From the NCBI GenBank assembly GCA_050301795.1, contig JBNKZU010000026.1:1-40029 (forward strand): a DNA stretch of 40,029 nucleotides. Reading direction: 5' to 3'. The stretch comes from JBNKZU01 sp050301795. GTDB lineage: Bacteria; Pseudomonadota; Gammaproteobacteria; Thiohalomonadales; Thiohalomonadaceae. Below the pieces are notes generated by a model. The model worked only from the letters and a program-made list of their open reading frames with translations, made no database searches and was not told where the DNA came from. Within the stretch, counting starts at the first letter, position 1; each line of letters begins with the position of its first letter. Below, in pieces: positions 1 to 7,633 of the stretch. Position numbers and translations under genes: made by a program.

Positions 1-95
1 CGCCTCCACCAAACACAAAAGGCTACCCTGAAAAGGGTGGCCTTTTTTTGTTTGTGGCAGTGGTGTGGATGAGAAACCGTGTAAAGGGTTCGATA
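1..95. repeat. Direct repeat, copy A (cut by window edge)
   Basis: These bases match 202-296 with a single mismatch (T at 80 against C at 281), so the period is 201 bp. The repeat contains an intrinsic terminator hairpin. Whether copy A extends leftward cannot be seen because the window starts inside it. No convincing protein is encoded; the reading frame that crosses both copies only repeats itself because the DNA does. Confidence 0.9.
17..49. terminator. Intrinsic terminator hairpin in repeat copy A
   Basis: An A-rich stretch is followed by a GGC.ACCCT / AGGGT.GCC stem with a GAAA loop and then seven T residues. Because there is an A-run on one side and a T-run on the other, it can end transcription in both directions. 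The gene it serves on the left is outside the window. Confidence 0.75.
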
Positions 96-104
96 ACGTG
101 CAGG

Positions 105-194
105 ACAGATATTTGCTCCTGCAATATCTGTATTTCCACCGTCCATGGTGGTCAAGCACAAATGTCGTGTAGGCCAAGGATGGCCGTGAACGAC
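105..194. other. Cluster of three hairpins between the direct repeats
   Basis: Three inverted repeats stand in a row. ACAGATATT/AATATCTGT spans 105-131. CCACC/GGTGG spans 136-151. GGCCA/TGGCC (172-185) is nested inside GTCGT/ACGAC (164-194). Followed rightward by the terminator at 218-250, the arrangement could be a small structured RNA on the plus strand or simply a palindromic intergenic repeat. I see no clear promoter, so RNA status is only a hypothesis. Confidence 0.4.
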
Positions 195-201
195 GACCCG
201 C

Positions 202-296
202 CGCCTCCACCAAACACAAAAGGCTACCCTGAAAAGGGTGGCCTTTTTTTGTTTGTGGCAGTGGTGTGGATGAGAAACCGCGTAAAGGGTTCGATA
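202..296. repeat. Direct repeat, copy B
   Basis: Second copy of the 95-bp repeat that begins the window, with one mismatch. It ends four bases before the stop codon of the HNH gene (300-992), so it sits at the 3' edge of the leftward defence operon. Confidence 0.9.
218..250. terminator. Bidirectional intrinsic terminator ending the abiE-HNH operon
   Basis: Same hairpin as at 17-49. Read on the minus strand it is a GGCCACCCT / AGGGTAGCC stem followed by TTTTGTGTTT, placed 50 bp beyond the HNH stop codon. It is the natural end of the leftward transcript. The plus-strand T-run also makes it usable by rightward transcription. Confidence 0.75.
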
Positions 297-299
297 TTA

Positions 300-992
300 C
301 TATCCGTATATTTTATTTAAACGCTCAATCAACGATTCAAGCACAGAACTATTCAGCTCCATACCAAACCGGGGAGCGACAATCTCCTGCGTTTTAACAA
401 CAGATTTAATATATTCAATCTGATCATCCAGAGAAAAGCGCTCCCAATTACTATTATTCTTCTTTGAATTATGCGCCTTTAAGATTAACTGCATATTATC
501 CGGGTGGTGTTTACCCGGCTGCTCTTTATTAAGCAGAGCAGTTGCATGATCCACTTCAAAATCCAGCCCAAAAAAGCTTTTTAACTGTCTGGCAATCACA
601 TCAAATTCTGCAACACGATACTTTTCTTCGGCATTCAGGGATTCCGTTGCCAGGCGGATAATGTCATTGCGACGTAATGGCTCAATGTCATCACTCATTT
701 CTTCATCAAGTTTCTGATTATGAGCTTTTGTTGATATATATCTCACCCTACGTGGTCGCTCACTAGTATCTATTTCAATATTATCCGCATACGTACCACG
801 AGCTATCTCTGAACCAATTCGAGCAGCTATCTCCCTTAAACCAGTCGTTTCATTTGACTGAGCCTTGGCTTCCCGATTTGCCTTCTCAAGAATGTCTGGA
901 TGAAGTTCACCAACACGGGTAGCCCATTCAGAAACCAAAACCCAGTCGTCAATCTTTTCTAAAACATCCAGATATACTTTCGATATTTTCAT
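300..992 (-). CDS. Putative HNH endonuclease-like protein, third gene of the abiE operon
   Basis: A 230-residue protein. The C-terminal half holds an HNH-like signature: D148-H149 in FEVDHATALL, then HHPDNMQL with N166, then KAHNSKK with H174-N175. This is the H...N...H spacing of bacterial HNH nucleases, although the CXXC zinc pairs found in many members are absent. The N-terminal ~130 residues are charged, probably helical, and unrecognised. The ATG at 992 has a GGGAG ribosome site about ten bases upstream, and it follows abiEii by only 31 bp on the same strand, so the three genes are probably one transcript. The likely role is a DNA-cutting defence effector, inferred from motif and context. 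It could instead be a non-nuclease protein with a degenerate HNH fold. Confidence 0.6.
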   Translation of the reverse strand: MKISKVYLDVLEKIDDWVLVSEWATRVGELHPDILEKANREAKAQSNETTGLREIAARIGSEIARGTYADNIEIDTSERPRRVRYISTKAHNQKLDEEMSDDIEPLRRNDIIRLATESLNAEEKYRVAEFDVIARQLKSFFGLDFEVDHATALLNKEQPGKHHPDNMQLILKAHNSKKNNSNWERFSLDDQIEYIKSVVKTQEIVAPRFGMELNSSVLESLIERLNKIYG

Positions 993-1023
993 ATTTGTTA
1001 CTCCCTATCCCCTTTGATGTGGT

Positions 1024-1875
1024 TTACATCAGCTCAGACAGCTTATCCACCTTACTATTAAAAAAGCGCTCACTCCATATCGACAAACTACTCTGCTCAA
1101 CAGGTCTTAAGAATCGAGCAACATCATCTGCTGCTTTATCCCAGTCAATAGATGCAATCTTCTTTTTCAACTCATCAATCAACCATTGATGATCAACATT
1201 CAGATCCTCTCCTTGCCATGAGCCATACTGAACCAGTGCATTCTGTAACAGGGACATATTGGGCTTAACACCCTGAGTAACGTACCAACTAAAGTCATAC
1301 CAGTCCCTACCCTTCAGGTAACCACGACACAACAGGGCATGGATCTTTAATGCAAAGTTGCTGCTTAGATCCTGATGGCAGATTTCATAATCAACCGGAA
1401 AAGTTAAAAAGCTGTAATCAAAACCTGAACCCATAGGTGGGTTTGTATCAATCTCAAGTTTAATCTTCAGTTTTTTTGAAGGTTGATGGTTTAGAAACTC
1501 AAGGTTTAACTGTCTGGCAATTGAGTTATCTTTAAGAACCGCAGCTTTAACCGCTCTATCCATTTTCTCAGGCTCTAATGCTTCAGGCTGAATTCCAAAC
1601 TCATTACAGGTTGAAACAATTGCCTTCCAGTATTTTGACCATGAGAAGTCAGGATCAGGAGTCTTTAGGATAAAATCGATATCCTCTGAAAATCTGGGTA
1701 ACTGGTGAATAACTCTTAGGCTGGTTCCTCCCTGAAATGCAGCAATATCAAAAAAATTTACTCGTGAAAGAGCAAATAGCAAAATTTCCTGCATGATCTC
1801 TTTAAGCGCATTTTCTTCATCCAGAGGGTTACCAACCTGGTATTCATCCAATCTTTTTCTAATTAAATCAATCAT
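1024..1875 (-). CDS. abiEii: AbiEii/AbiGii-type nucleotidyltransferase toxin
   Basis: A 283-residue member of the DUF1814 nucleotidyltransferase family, the toxin of type IV AbiE toxin-antitoxin and abortive-infection systems. The signature motifs are visible: GGTSLR at 49-54, SEDIDF with the D65-x-D67 metal pair, the K-x-E-I-D strand near 139-143, and ALKIHALLCRG...KGRDWYDF at about 175-195. Known family members act as nucleotidyltransferases that block growth, and phage infection with it. Its start overlaps the abiEi stop by four bases (ATGA), the usual bicistronic layout with the antitoxin first. All key residues are present, so it should be active. Confidence 0.9.
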   Translation of the reverse strand: MIDLIRKRLDEYQVGNPLDEENALKEIMQEILLFALSRVNFFDIAAFQGGTSLRVIHQLPRFSEDIDFILKTPDPDFSWSKYWKAIVSTCNEFGIQPEALEPEKMDRAVKAAVLKDNSIARQLNLEFLNHQPSKKLKIKLEIDTNPPMGSGFDYSFLTFPVDYEICHQDLSSNFALKIHALLCRGYLKGRDWYDFSWYVTQGVKPNMSLLQNALVQYGSWQGEDLNVDHQWLIDELKKKIASIDWDKAADDVARFLRPVEQSSLSIWSERFFNSKVDKLSELM

Positions 1876-2519
1876 GCAATTACCTCCTGTAATCCTTCTA
1901 AAAATAACAACTCACGCTTGCCTTTATAGACTTTTTTTAGCTCGATAATCGATGAGCTTGAAACCCCGAATAGTTCATTTTCATCAATACGTAATCCATT
2001 CAATAAAAAATCGACACCTTGCCACTCCATCTTTCGTAAATAGACCATATCAAGCAGTGCGCGTAGTGGTTCAGCAATTAGTGCTACCTGTTGATTTAAA
2101 ACATGTCTTGATACCATTTCCAGAAAGTATCCATGGTTAACCGTCATCCGTGAAAATTCATACATGCCTAAAATATCATGTTCATAAACAACAGCCCTTC
2201 CCTTAGGAATGCAACTCACCACACTAATCACCCTCTCAGGAATCCAGCCATGGAAACTTAAAGCAGACTCAGCTGTAATGTAGCTTCCTGGGAGTAGTTG
2301 TTGAGCTACGGAAAACGGGTGAATTTTATTTCGACGATACTCTGGAGCAAGAAGATAGAGGCCTCTTCGAACCTGAAGGAGTTCACCTGACTTTAGAGCA
2401 CGATTCACGAGACCATAACGACTAGCAGCCGTTCCGCCCAACAGATGTTCCAGGAACTTTGCTGAAAACAGCCGATCTGCATTTCCAGATTTAAAAATGA
2501 GCTCAGTTAAGGTGTTCAT
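1872..2519 (-). CDS. abiEi: AbiEi-type antitoxin / transcriptional repressor
   Basis: A 215-residue protein with the N-terminal winged-helix domain typical of AbiEi (RRGLYLLAPEYRR near 52-64) and the following conserved region (SYITAESALSFHGWIPE, about 99-115). Family knowledge: AbiEi neutralises the AbiEii toxin without stable binding and represses its own promoter by binding inverted repeats. A strong inverted repeat lies directly upstream (2526-2568). No Shine-Dalgarno sequence precedes the ATG at 2519, and a promoter-like pair places the transcription start at or near that ATG, so the message may be leaderless. Confidence 0.88.
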   Translation of the reverse strand: MNTLTELIFKSGNADRLFSAKFLEHLLGGTAASRYGLVNRALKSGELLQVRRGLYLLAPEYRRNKIHPFSVAQQLLPGSYITAESALSFHGWIPERVISVVSCIPKGRAVVYEHDILGMYEFSRMTVNHGYFLEMVSRHVLNQQVALIAEPLRALLDMVYLRKMEWQGVDFLLNGLRIDENELFGVSSSSIIELKKVYKGKRELLFLEGLQEVIA

Positions 2520-2525
2520 TGATAT

Positions 2526-2568
2526 AAATTTACATAAACTTCCATATTTTGCAAGTTTCTGTAAATTT
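2526..2568. promoter_or_regulatory. Inverted repeat, candidate AbiEi operator
   Basis: Two 16-base arms, 2526-2541 (AAATTTACATAAACTT) and 2553-2568 (AAGTTTCTGTAAATTT), are inverted copies with one mismatch, separated by 11 bases. The element sits 7-50 bases upstream of the abiEi start and overlaps its probable promoter. AbiEi proteins are known to autorepress through such paired inverted repeats, so this is the best operator candidate. Binding is inferred from position and symmetry only. Confidence 0.65.
2527..2554 (-). promoter_or_regulatory. Candidate sigma-70 promoter of abiE operon
   Basis: On the minus strand, TTGCAA (2554-2549) is followed after 16 bases by TAAATT (2532-2527). A start about seven bases further on falls at 2520-2519, on the abiEi ATG. 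The boxes lie inside the inverted repeat, so repressor binding would block polymerase. The -10 match is only moderate. Confidence 0.4.
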
Positions 2569-2665
2569 GTTAGCGGTTATTATGGATTAATCAATCTAAC
2601 AACGTCACTTAATAGTCAAACTACACAAGCTAAATACAGGGTCATAGTAGTACCACATTTTCCCT

Positions 2666-2696
2666 AATTGGGTACAAATGTACTCAATTTGGGTAC
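2666..2696. promoter_or_regulatory. Palindrome plus direct half-site upstream of abiEi
   Basis: A 24-base near-palindrome (AATTGGGTACA, AA, TGTACTCAATT, one mismatched pair) is followed by another half-site ending in TTGGGTAC at 2696. It lies in the 219-bp gap between the hsdM stop and the abiEi start, about 150 bp from the latter. It looks like an operator for a dimeric regulator, possibly of abiE, but no regulator can be assigned. Confidence 0.4.
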
Positions 2697-2738
2697 TTAA
2701 CAATATTTAGTTCATGTGTAGGTTGAGAAACAACTCTT

Positions 2739-4220
2739 TTAATCAGCAAGCTTTAACACCACTTCCCTAAAGCTATTTAGACCCGCTTCAATATTCTCAA
2801 TTATCTCTTCTGCCAGCTCCTCAGGATCAGGCAGATTATCCAGATCAGCCAGAGATTTATCTTTGAGCCAGAAAATATCCAGACTGGTTTTATCCCTGGC
2901 GATGATCTCCTTGTAGCTATATTTGCGCCATCGTCCCTCAGGGTTACGTTTAGGTGACCACGTCGCTTTTCTGTTATGGCGATTCTCAGGGTTATAACAC
3001 TCAATAAAATCCTGCAAATGCTCTAACCGCATAGGTTTTTTCTTAAGAGTGTGGTGGATGTTGGTTCGATAGTCGTAGATCCAGATATCTTTGGTCCAAG
3101 GACCTTCACCAATACGATTATCGAAGAAAAGAACATTTGCCTTAACACCATTGGCATAGAAGATACCTGTAGGCAGTCTCAAGATGGTGTGCAGTTCTGT
3201 GGTTTCCATTAACTTCTTTCTAACGGTTTCACCTGCCCCACCCTCAAACAGGACGTTATCAGGAACAACTACCGCAGCACGACCAGTAGATTTCAACATG
3301 GAGCGAATATGTTGAATAAAGTTAACCTGTTTGTTTGAAGTTGTAGCCCAAAAGTCCTGGCGATTGTATGTCAGATCATCTTTCTCCTGCTCACCCTCTT
3401 CGTTGGTAAAGGTCATACTGCTCTTTTTACCAAACGGGGGATTGGCAAGCACGATATCCACAGTATGGGCAGGAGGAGCGATCAAAGCATCATTTGAGCT
3501 GATAGCACTATCACCATCGATCTCTCCGATATTGTGGAGAAACATATTCATCAGGCACATACGGCGGGTATTGGAGACGATCTCATTGCCGCTGAATGTT
3601 TCGTGTTTGAGGAAATCTCTCTGTTTTTTATCAAGCTTGTAGTTATCCTTATCAACCAGAAAATCATAGGCTGACAGGAAAAAACCACCGGTACCACAGG
3701 CAGGATCCGCTATGGTCTGCATTGGCTCCGGGCGCATACATGTGACCATCGCCCTGATCAGAGAGCGTGGAGTAAAGTACTGACCAGCACCTGATTTGGT
3801 ATCTTCTGCATTCTTTTCCAGCAACCCTTCATAGATAGTGCCCTTGGTATCAGCATCCAGTATCACCCAATCCGTGTCGTTGACCATCTCCACCAGGCGA
3901 GAGAGTTTGGCCGGATCCTGTATCTTGTTCTGTGACTTGGTGAAGATCTGGCCAAGCATCCCTTTCCTGTTGGCAAGCTCTCTTAGCAGGGTGATGTAGT
4001 GGCCTTCCAGCTCTGCCCCTTTTTTGCTACGCAGACTGTTCCAGTTATACGCTTCAGGAATACCCACATCACGGCTATGGGGTGGCTTACTGTATTCATC
4101 CGCCATCTTCAGGAAGATGAGATAGGTCAGTTGCTCCAGATAATCACCATAACCCACACCATCATCTCTAAGGGTGGTACAGAAACTCCAGACTTTGGAG
4201 ACAATGGTTTCAGCGATCAT
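2739..4220 (-). CDS. hsdM: Type I restriction-modification DNA methyltransferase subunit M
   Basis: A 493-residue N6-adenine DNA methylase that, with two HsdM and one HsdS, forms the methyltransferase core of a type I system. The HsdM N-terminal helical domain covers about 1-130. The SAM-binding motif I DPACGTGGF is at 172-180 and the catalytic motif IV NPPF at 260-263. Length and motifs are normal, so it should be functional. Its ATG overlaps the rhuM stop by four bases (4217-4220), implying translational coupling. It is the last gene of the leftward operon hsdR-hsdS-rhuM-hsdM; the M gene coming last, behind rhuM, is a less common order. Confidence 0.95.
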   Translation of the reverse strand: MIAETIVSKVWSFCTTLRDDGVGYGDYLEQLTYLIFLKMADEYSKPPHSRDVGIPEAYNWNSLRSKKGAELEGHYITLLRELANRKGMLGQIFTKSQNKIQDPAKLSRLVEMVNDTDWVILDADTKGTIYEGLLEKNAEDTKSGAGQYFTPRSLIRAMVTCMRPEPMQTIADPACGTGGFFLSAYDFLVDKDNYKLDKKQRDFLKHETFSGNEIVSNTRRMCLMNMFLHNIGEIDGDSAISSNDALIAPPAHTVDIVLANPPFGKKSSMTFTNEEGEQEKDDLTYNRQDFWATTSNKQVNFIQHIRSMLKSTGRAAVVVPDNVLFEGGAGETVRKKLMETTELHTILRLPTGIFYANGVKANVLFFDNRIGEGPWTKDIWIYDYRTNIHHTLKKKPMRLEHLQDFIECYNPENRHNRKATWSPKRNPEGRWRKYSYKEIIARDKTSLDIFWLKDKSLADLDNLPDPEELAEEIIENIEAGLNSFREVVLKLAD

Positions 4221-5263
4221 TTCTTCTTTTCCAGTTCTGCATGTTGTTTCAGCAAACGATCAAAATCAGACTCAAACAGTTGATCCTGAACAATGCGGTA
4301 TTTCTCAAATTCACTTTCGGCGTGAGCCCTGGCGATCTCGGCGGTGACCTTGCCAGCATCCTGAAGGATTTCACGATCAGTAGCTGCAATAAAACGATTC
4401 AGGCGGGTCTCCCAATCCTGCATCGTCATGGGCATTTTGCGTAGCGCCATATCTTCGGCCACATCCAGATAGGCGGACACCAACCTTCTCAGTTGTGCTA
4501 CTTCATGCTCGGTCAGATAGTTCTTGGCAACAGCAACATCGAACTTCTGGATTTTTCCTTCAGGTGCATCTCTCCAGGTGTTCAGTCCCATATTCTGCTT
4601 TTCAGCATCAGCACGGTCATAAACAATCTCAGCTGCGGTTTGACCATGAATTGCCCAATGCAGTTTGTTTTGAACTGTTGCAAAAAAGCGTTTTGTTGCC
4701 TTTGCCGTCACATCGTAATCAATGGCTGTGGTATAGATATCAGTAATCTTCTGGTAGAACTTGCGCTCAGAGAGACGAATCTCCCGAATACGCTCAAGCT
4801 GTTCCTCAAAATATTGATCTGTGAGGATAGAGCCACCACTTTTGATGCGCTCATCATCCATCACATAGGCCTTGATGGTGAACTCCTCAATCACCGTGGT
4901 AGCCCACTTTCGGAACTGTACCGCACGTTCGGAATTAACTTTGTAGCCAACAGCAATGATTGCTGCAAGATTATAGTGTTTTGTGTTGTAGCTCTTGCCG
5001 TCAGCGGCAGTTATTCGAAAATTTCGAATAACTGAATCTTCCGTCAACTCACTGTCTAAAAAGATCTTTTTCAGATGGTAATTGATGGTGTGCGTCTCAA
5101 CGTCATAAAGTACCCCCATCATTTTCTGTGTTAGCCAGATACTCTCATCAGCATAAACAGCCTCGACACCGCCTTCACCACTGGCAGCGATAAAAGTCAG
5201 GTATTCCGCGGCGGAAGACCGGGTGATGGATGCTGTACTAATTCCTTTTCTTTTATCAGCCAT
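4217..5263 (-). CDS. rhuM: RhuM family protein in the type I R-M operon
   Basis: A 348-residue protein matching the RhuM family (named from Salmonella pathogenicity island 3). The N-terminal region has YADESIWLTQKMMGVLYDV, then TINYHLKKIF, SVIRNFRITAADGKSYNTKHYNL and AVQFRKWAT, all family hallmarks. The C-terminal third is charged and probably coiled coil (REILQDAGKVTAEIARAHAE). Family members often lie inside type I restriction operons but have no settled biochemical role; the N-terminal part resembles phage Bro/KilA-like DNA-associated domains. Here it sits between hsdS and hsdM and overlaps hsdM by four bases, so it is part of the same transcription unit. Confidence 0.88.
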   Translation of the reverse strand: MADKRKGISTASITRSSAAEYLTFIAASGEGGVEAVYADESIWLTQKMMGVLYDVETHTINYHLKKIFLDSELTEDSVIRNFRITAADGKSYNTKHYNLAAIIAVGYKVNSERAVQFRKWATTVIEEFTIKAYVMDDERIKSGGSILTDQYFEEQLERIREIRLSERKFYQKITDIYTTAIDYDVTAKATKRFFATVQNKLHWAIHGQTAAEIVYDRADAEKQNMGLNTWRDAPEGKIQKFDVAVAKNYLTEHEVAQLRRLVSAYLDVAEDMALRKMPMTMQDWETRLNRFIAATDREILQDAGKVTAEIARAHAESEFEKYRIVQDQLFESDFDRLLKQHAELEKKK

Positions 5264-5282
5264 AATTTATCTCCTTTTGGCT

Positions 5283-5360
5283 GTAGGGTGGATAAGCGAT
5301 AACGCATCCACACAGTTGTACCGCTTGTTTTGGTGGATGCGCTTCGCTTATCCACCCTAC
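5283..5360. repeat. Palindromic repeat element inside the hsd operon
   Basis: The 16-base ends GTAGGGTGGATAAGCG (5283-5298) and CGCTTATCCACCCTAC (5345-5360) are perfect inverted copies. Pairing continues inward with a few mismatches (CGCATCCAC / GTGGATGCG), giving arms of about 30 bases. The element fills most of the 120-bp gap between hsdS and rhuM. It looks like a dispersed non-coding palindromic or MITE-like repeat, and it could form an mRNA hairpin that alters expression or stability of rhuM-hsdM relative to hsdRS. A partial copy lies at 11178-11204. Confidence 0.85.
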
Positions 5361-5383
5361 CATCGCCCTGTATTTTTGATGAT

Positions 5384-7633
5384 TCATGCAGAACCTCCCT
5401 GTTTTGATAATACTTTTTCACCTTTGCCCGCAGGTACTAATCCTTTTTCCTTCATCCATTGCAGTCTTCTGAAAAAATCATCTCGCTCTATATTCAGTTT
5501 TTTTGTGTGCCAGTTTTCCCGTGCTTCATAAACAATGGCTTCATCATCAGGCTGTAAACCATCCAGCAGCAGGTTATTCCAGGCTGCATAGAGCGTGGCG
5601 ACGATCTCAGACTGACGGGTATTCAAAGGCTTCATTAAATCCAGTAGTGCTTCAATCTCGTTCAGACGATCTCCAAGTGCTTTTTTACTCTTATTCAGAA
5701 GCTCATCAAATTTTGCAAGTGGGTAAATCTTATGACCATACTCTTCTTTCTTCACATTAAAGTAGCCCGCCTTTCTTGCACGAGGTTCCACTTTATTCAT
5801 TAAGTGCGGATAGTCATTCGGACCAGCAGCATCCTTAACAGGCTTTCGACCTAAATCGATACCCAGATGAGCTTCGACCAGATGAGCAATTTTTTCACCC
5901 TTAACATGTCTGAAATAACGTGAGGCTTTCTCCGAGTCCTCGTAGTGCTGATAGGCTATAGCCAGCACGCCTGCATGTAGATCGGTGGTGTTAATACCTT
6001 TGATACGGGTTTTAAACGGCAATATCCTGGCTGTTGGTGTGTTGGACTTTTGCTTCTTTACTGGCCTGGTCTTTTTAGCCCTGGCTATGGCTTCGTGTTT
6101 TTCCTTTGCTATGCGTTCTAACAGAACTGATGCTGGTTCATCATTGGAATCCTGGACAACCAACTGACCGGAGAAGGCTTTTTTCAGGATGGATTGGCGG
6201 AGGGCTTCTGACATTTGAAGTGTGTTATCTATATCACTTTCAAATGAATCAAGTGTCGACATCTTTTCTTCAAGTACGTCAATGATCTGTTCTTGTTCAT
6301 CTACTGGAGGCACCGGAACAGGGAACATGCTCAAGACAGTCTTATTAATCGAGGCTAGGTTTGTGGTTTGCTTTCCACCTTTTTCAAAATAATTCCGACC
6401 ATGAGTATTACCCCAATGGGAAACAAATTTTGCATGTGCCTCTCCACCAAGATAGGTAGAGGCCCTGAATACATGGTTTTGAGTAATGCACTTTTCAACC
6501 TGAGATTCCCAAACCCAGCCTCTACCTAATTTGTCCCGGTCCCCACCCTCGTTAAAGAGTACATCCCATTTTTTCAACAGATGCTCCTTTAGCTTTGCCT
6601 CTTCTATCAGCATGGTCCTCACTTCATCAAGCACTAGGCTACCCCGCTGCACATTTGCGACTCGAAGGTATGGCACTTCTAAAGGGCTATCAAGCTTTCT
6701 ATTCTTGCTGACAGACATACCTGAGCCGATTTGTGAAATTTCTGCTAAACGATGATATGTCCAGGTTTCCGGTAATACTGGTAATACATTGAGCTCGGTT
6801 GCACTAATTGGTGGAAGATCTTTGAAAGCAGATGGCTTCCTAGGCTTATTCCCTTCCTTCCCACCAGCCTCCCACTGCTTAACTGATGTTTTCCACTCTT
6901 CCAGTTGTTGCTGGTAGCGGGTTTCACGCTCTCGCTTGATACGATCCAGAAGCTGATCCGCTGTTTCCGACTTATCGGTATTATCTTTGCGCCACTGTTC
7001 GGTGAGTTTGCCTTCAAAGGCGTGTTTAAGTAGTGCCTGACGGTAGATTTTGAGTTGTTCTCGCGCTCTCTTCAGACTTTCAATACCTTTATCAAGCTCG
7101 GAGAAGAGTTCTTCGATTTTAGCGACTATACGGTGTTGTTCATTGCTGGGTGGCAGAGGAATTTCTACTGCGCTTAACCAAGGCGCAGGCACACGTCGCT
7201 GACCTACAGCACCAGTCATATTGTGTTCTGCTTCTATACGAAAGAGCTTCGACGAAACATAGTAGTAAACATACTGCGGTGAAATACCACTATACGAACG
7301 TAATACATGAAACTCTGTCGAGCCAAATCCAACGCCATTCTTAACACTAGGCACAACTGCCATTTTTCCGTTTTCTGTGCAGGGAGTTATTTTGGCAAAC
7401 AAAACATCATTTTCCTGGAAGGCTGTATAGCCTTTTTTCACATCTGAAAACTTCCTTAATTCAGAAACATCTATTTCTCCAGACTCAGCTTCAACAGCTG
7501 GCATAGGGACAAATGAAACATCCAGATCATCTTCAAACTGAGTTTTATCCAGTTTGGGATTGACCTCGACAATCTCCTCAAGAGTTGGGAATCCCCAAGA
7601 GCATGGTACATCTTCTGTAATGCCTATCTTCAA
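5384..7633 (-). CDS. hsdS: Type I restriction-modification specificity subunit S with C-terminal extension
   Basis: A 749-residue HsdS. Target recognition domain 1 covers about 10-165. The conserved helix PPSNEQHRIVAKIEELFSEL follows. TRD2 starts near PETWTYHRLAEI (about 290) and ends before the second helix, which begins PPVDEQEQIIDVLEEKM (about 445). Two TRDs read the two halves of a split DNA target. Typical HsdS proteins are roughly 400-600 residues; here about 225 extra residues (523-749) follow the second conserved region, rich in charged residues and containing a predicted helical stretch around DELLNKSKKALGDRLNEIEA. The 5' end overlaps hsdR by four bases. The recognition sequence cannot be predicted. 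Confidence 0.93.
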   Translation of the reverse strand: MKIGITEDVPCSWGFPTLEEIVEVNPKLDKTQFEDDLDVSFVPMPAVEAESGEIDVSELRKFSDVKKGYTAFQENDVLFAKITPCTENGKMAVVPSVKNGVGFGSTEFHVLRSYSGISPQYVYYYVSSKLFRIEAEHNMTGAVGQRRVPAPWLSAVEIPLPPSNEQHRIVAKIEELFSELDKGIESLKRAREQLKIYRQALLKHAFEGKLTEQWRKDNTDKSETADQLLDRIKRERETRYQQQLEEWKTSVKQWEAGGKEGNKPRKPSAFKDLPPISATELNVLPVLPETWTYHRLAEISQIGSGMSVSKNRKLDSPLEVPYLRVANVQRGSLVLDEVRTMLIEEAKLKEHLLKKWDVLFNEGGDRDKLGRGWVWESQVEKCITQNHVFRASTYLGGEAHAKFVSHWGNTHGRNYFEKGGKQTTNLASINKTVLSMFPVPVPPVDEQEQIIDVLEEKMSTLDSFESDIDNTLQMSEALRQSILKKAFSGQLVVQDSNDEPASVLLERIAKEKHEAIARAKKTRPVKKQKSNTPTARILPFKTRIKGINTTDLHAGVLAIAYQHYEDSEKASRYFRHVKGEKIAHLVEAHLGIDLGRKPVKDAAGPNDYPHLMNKVEPRARKAGYFNVKKEEYGHKIYPLAKFDELLNKSKKALGDRLNEIEALLDLMKPLNTRQSEIVATLYAAWNNLLLDGLQPDDEAIVYEARENWHTKKLNIERDDFFRRLQWMKEKGLVPAGKGEKVLSKQGGSA

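Noticed and set aside
48..320. Open frame of 90 codons across the left-end direct repeats
   Set aside because: Its repeated peptide is a by-product of the DNA repeat, it crosses two terminator hairpins, and it has no recognisable domain.
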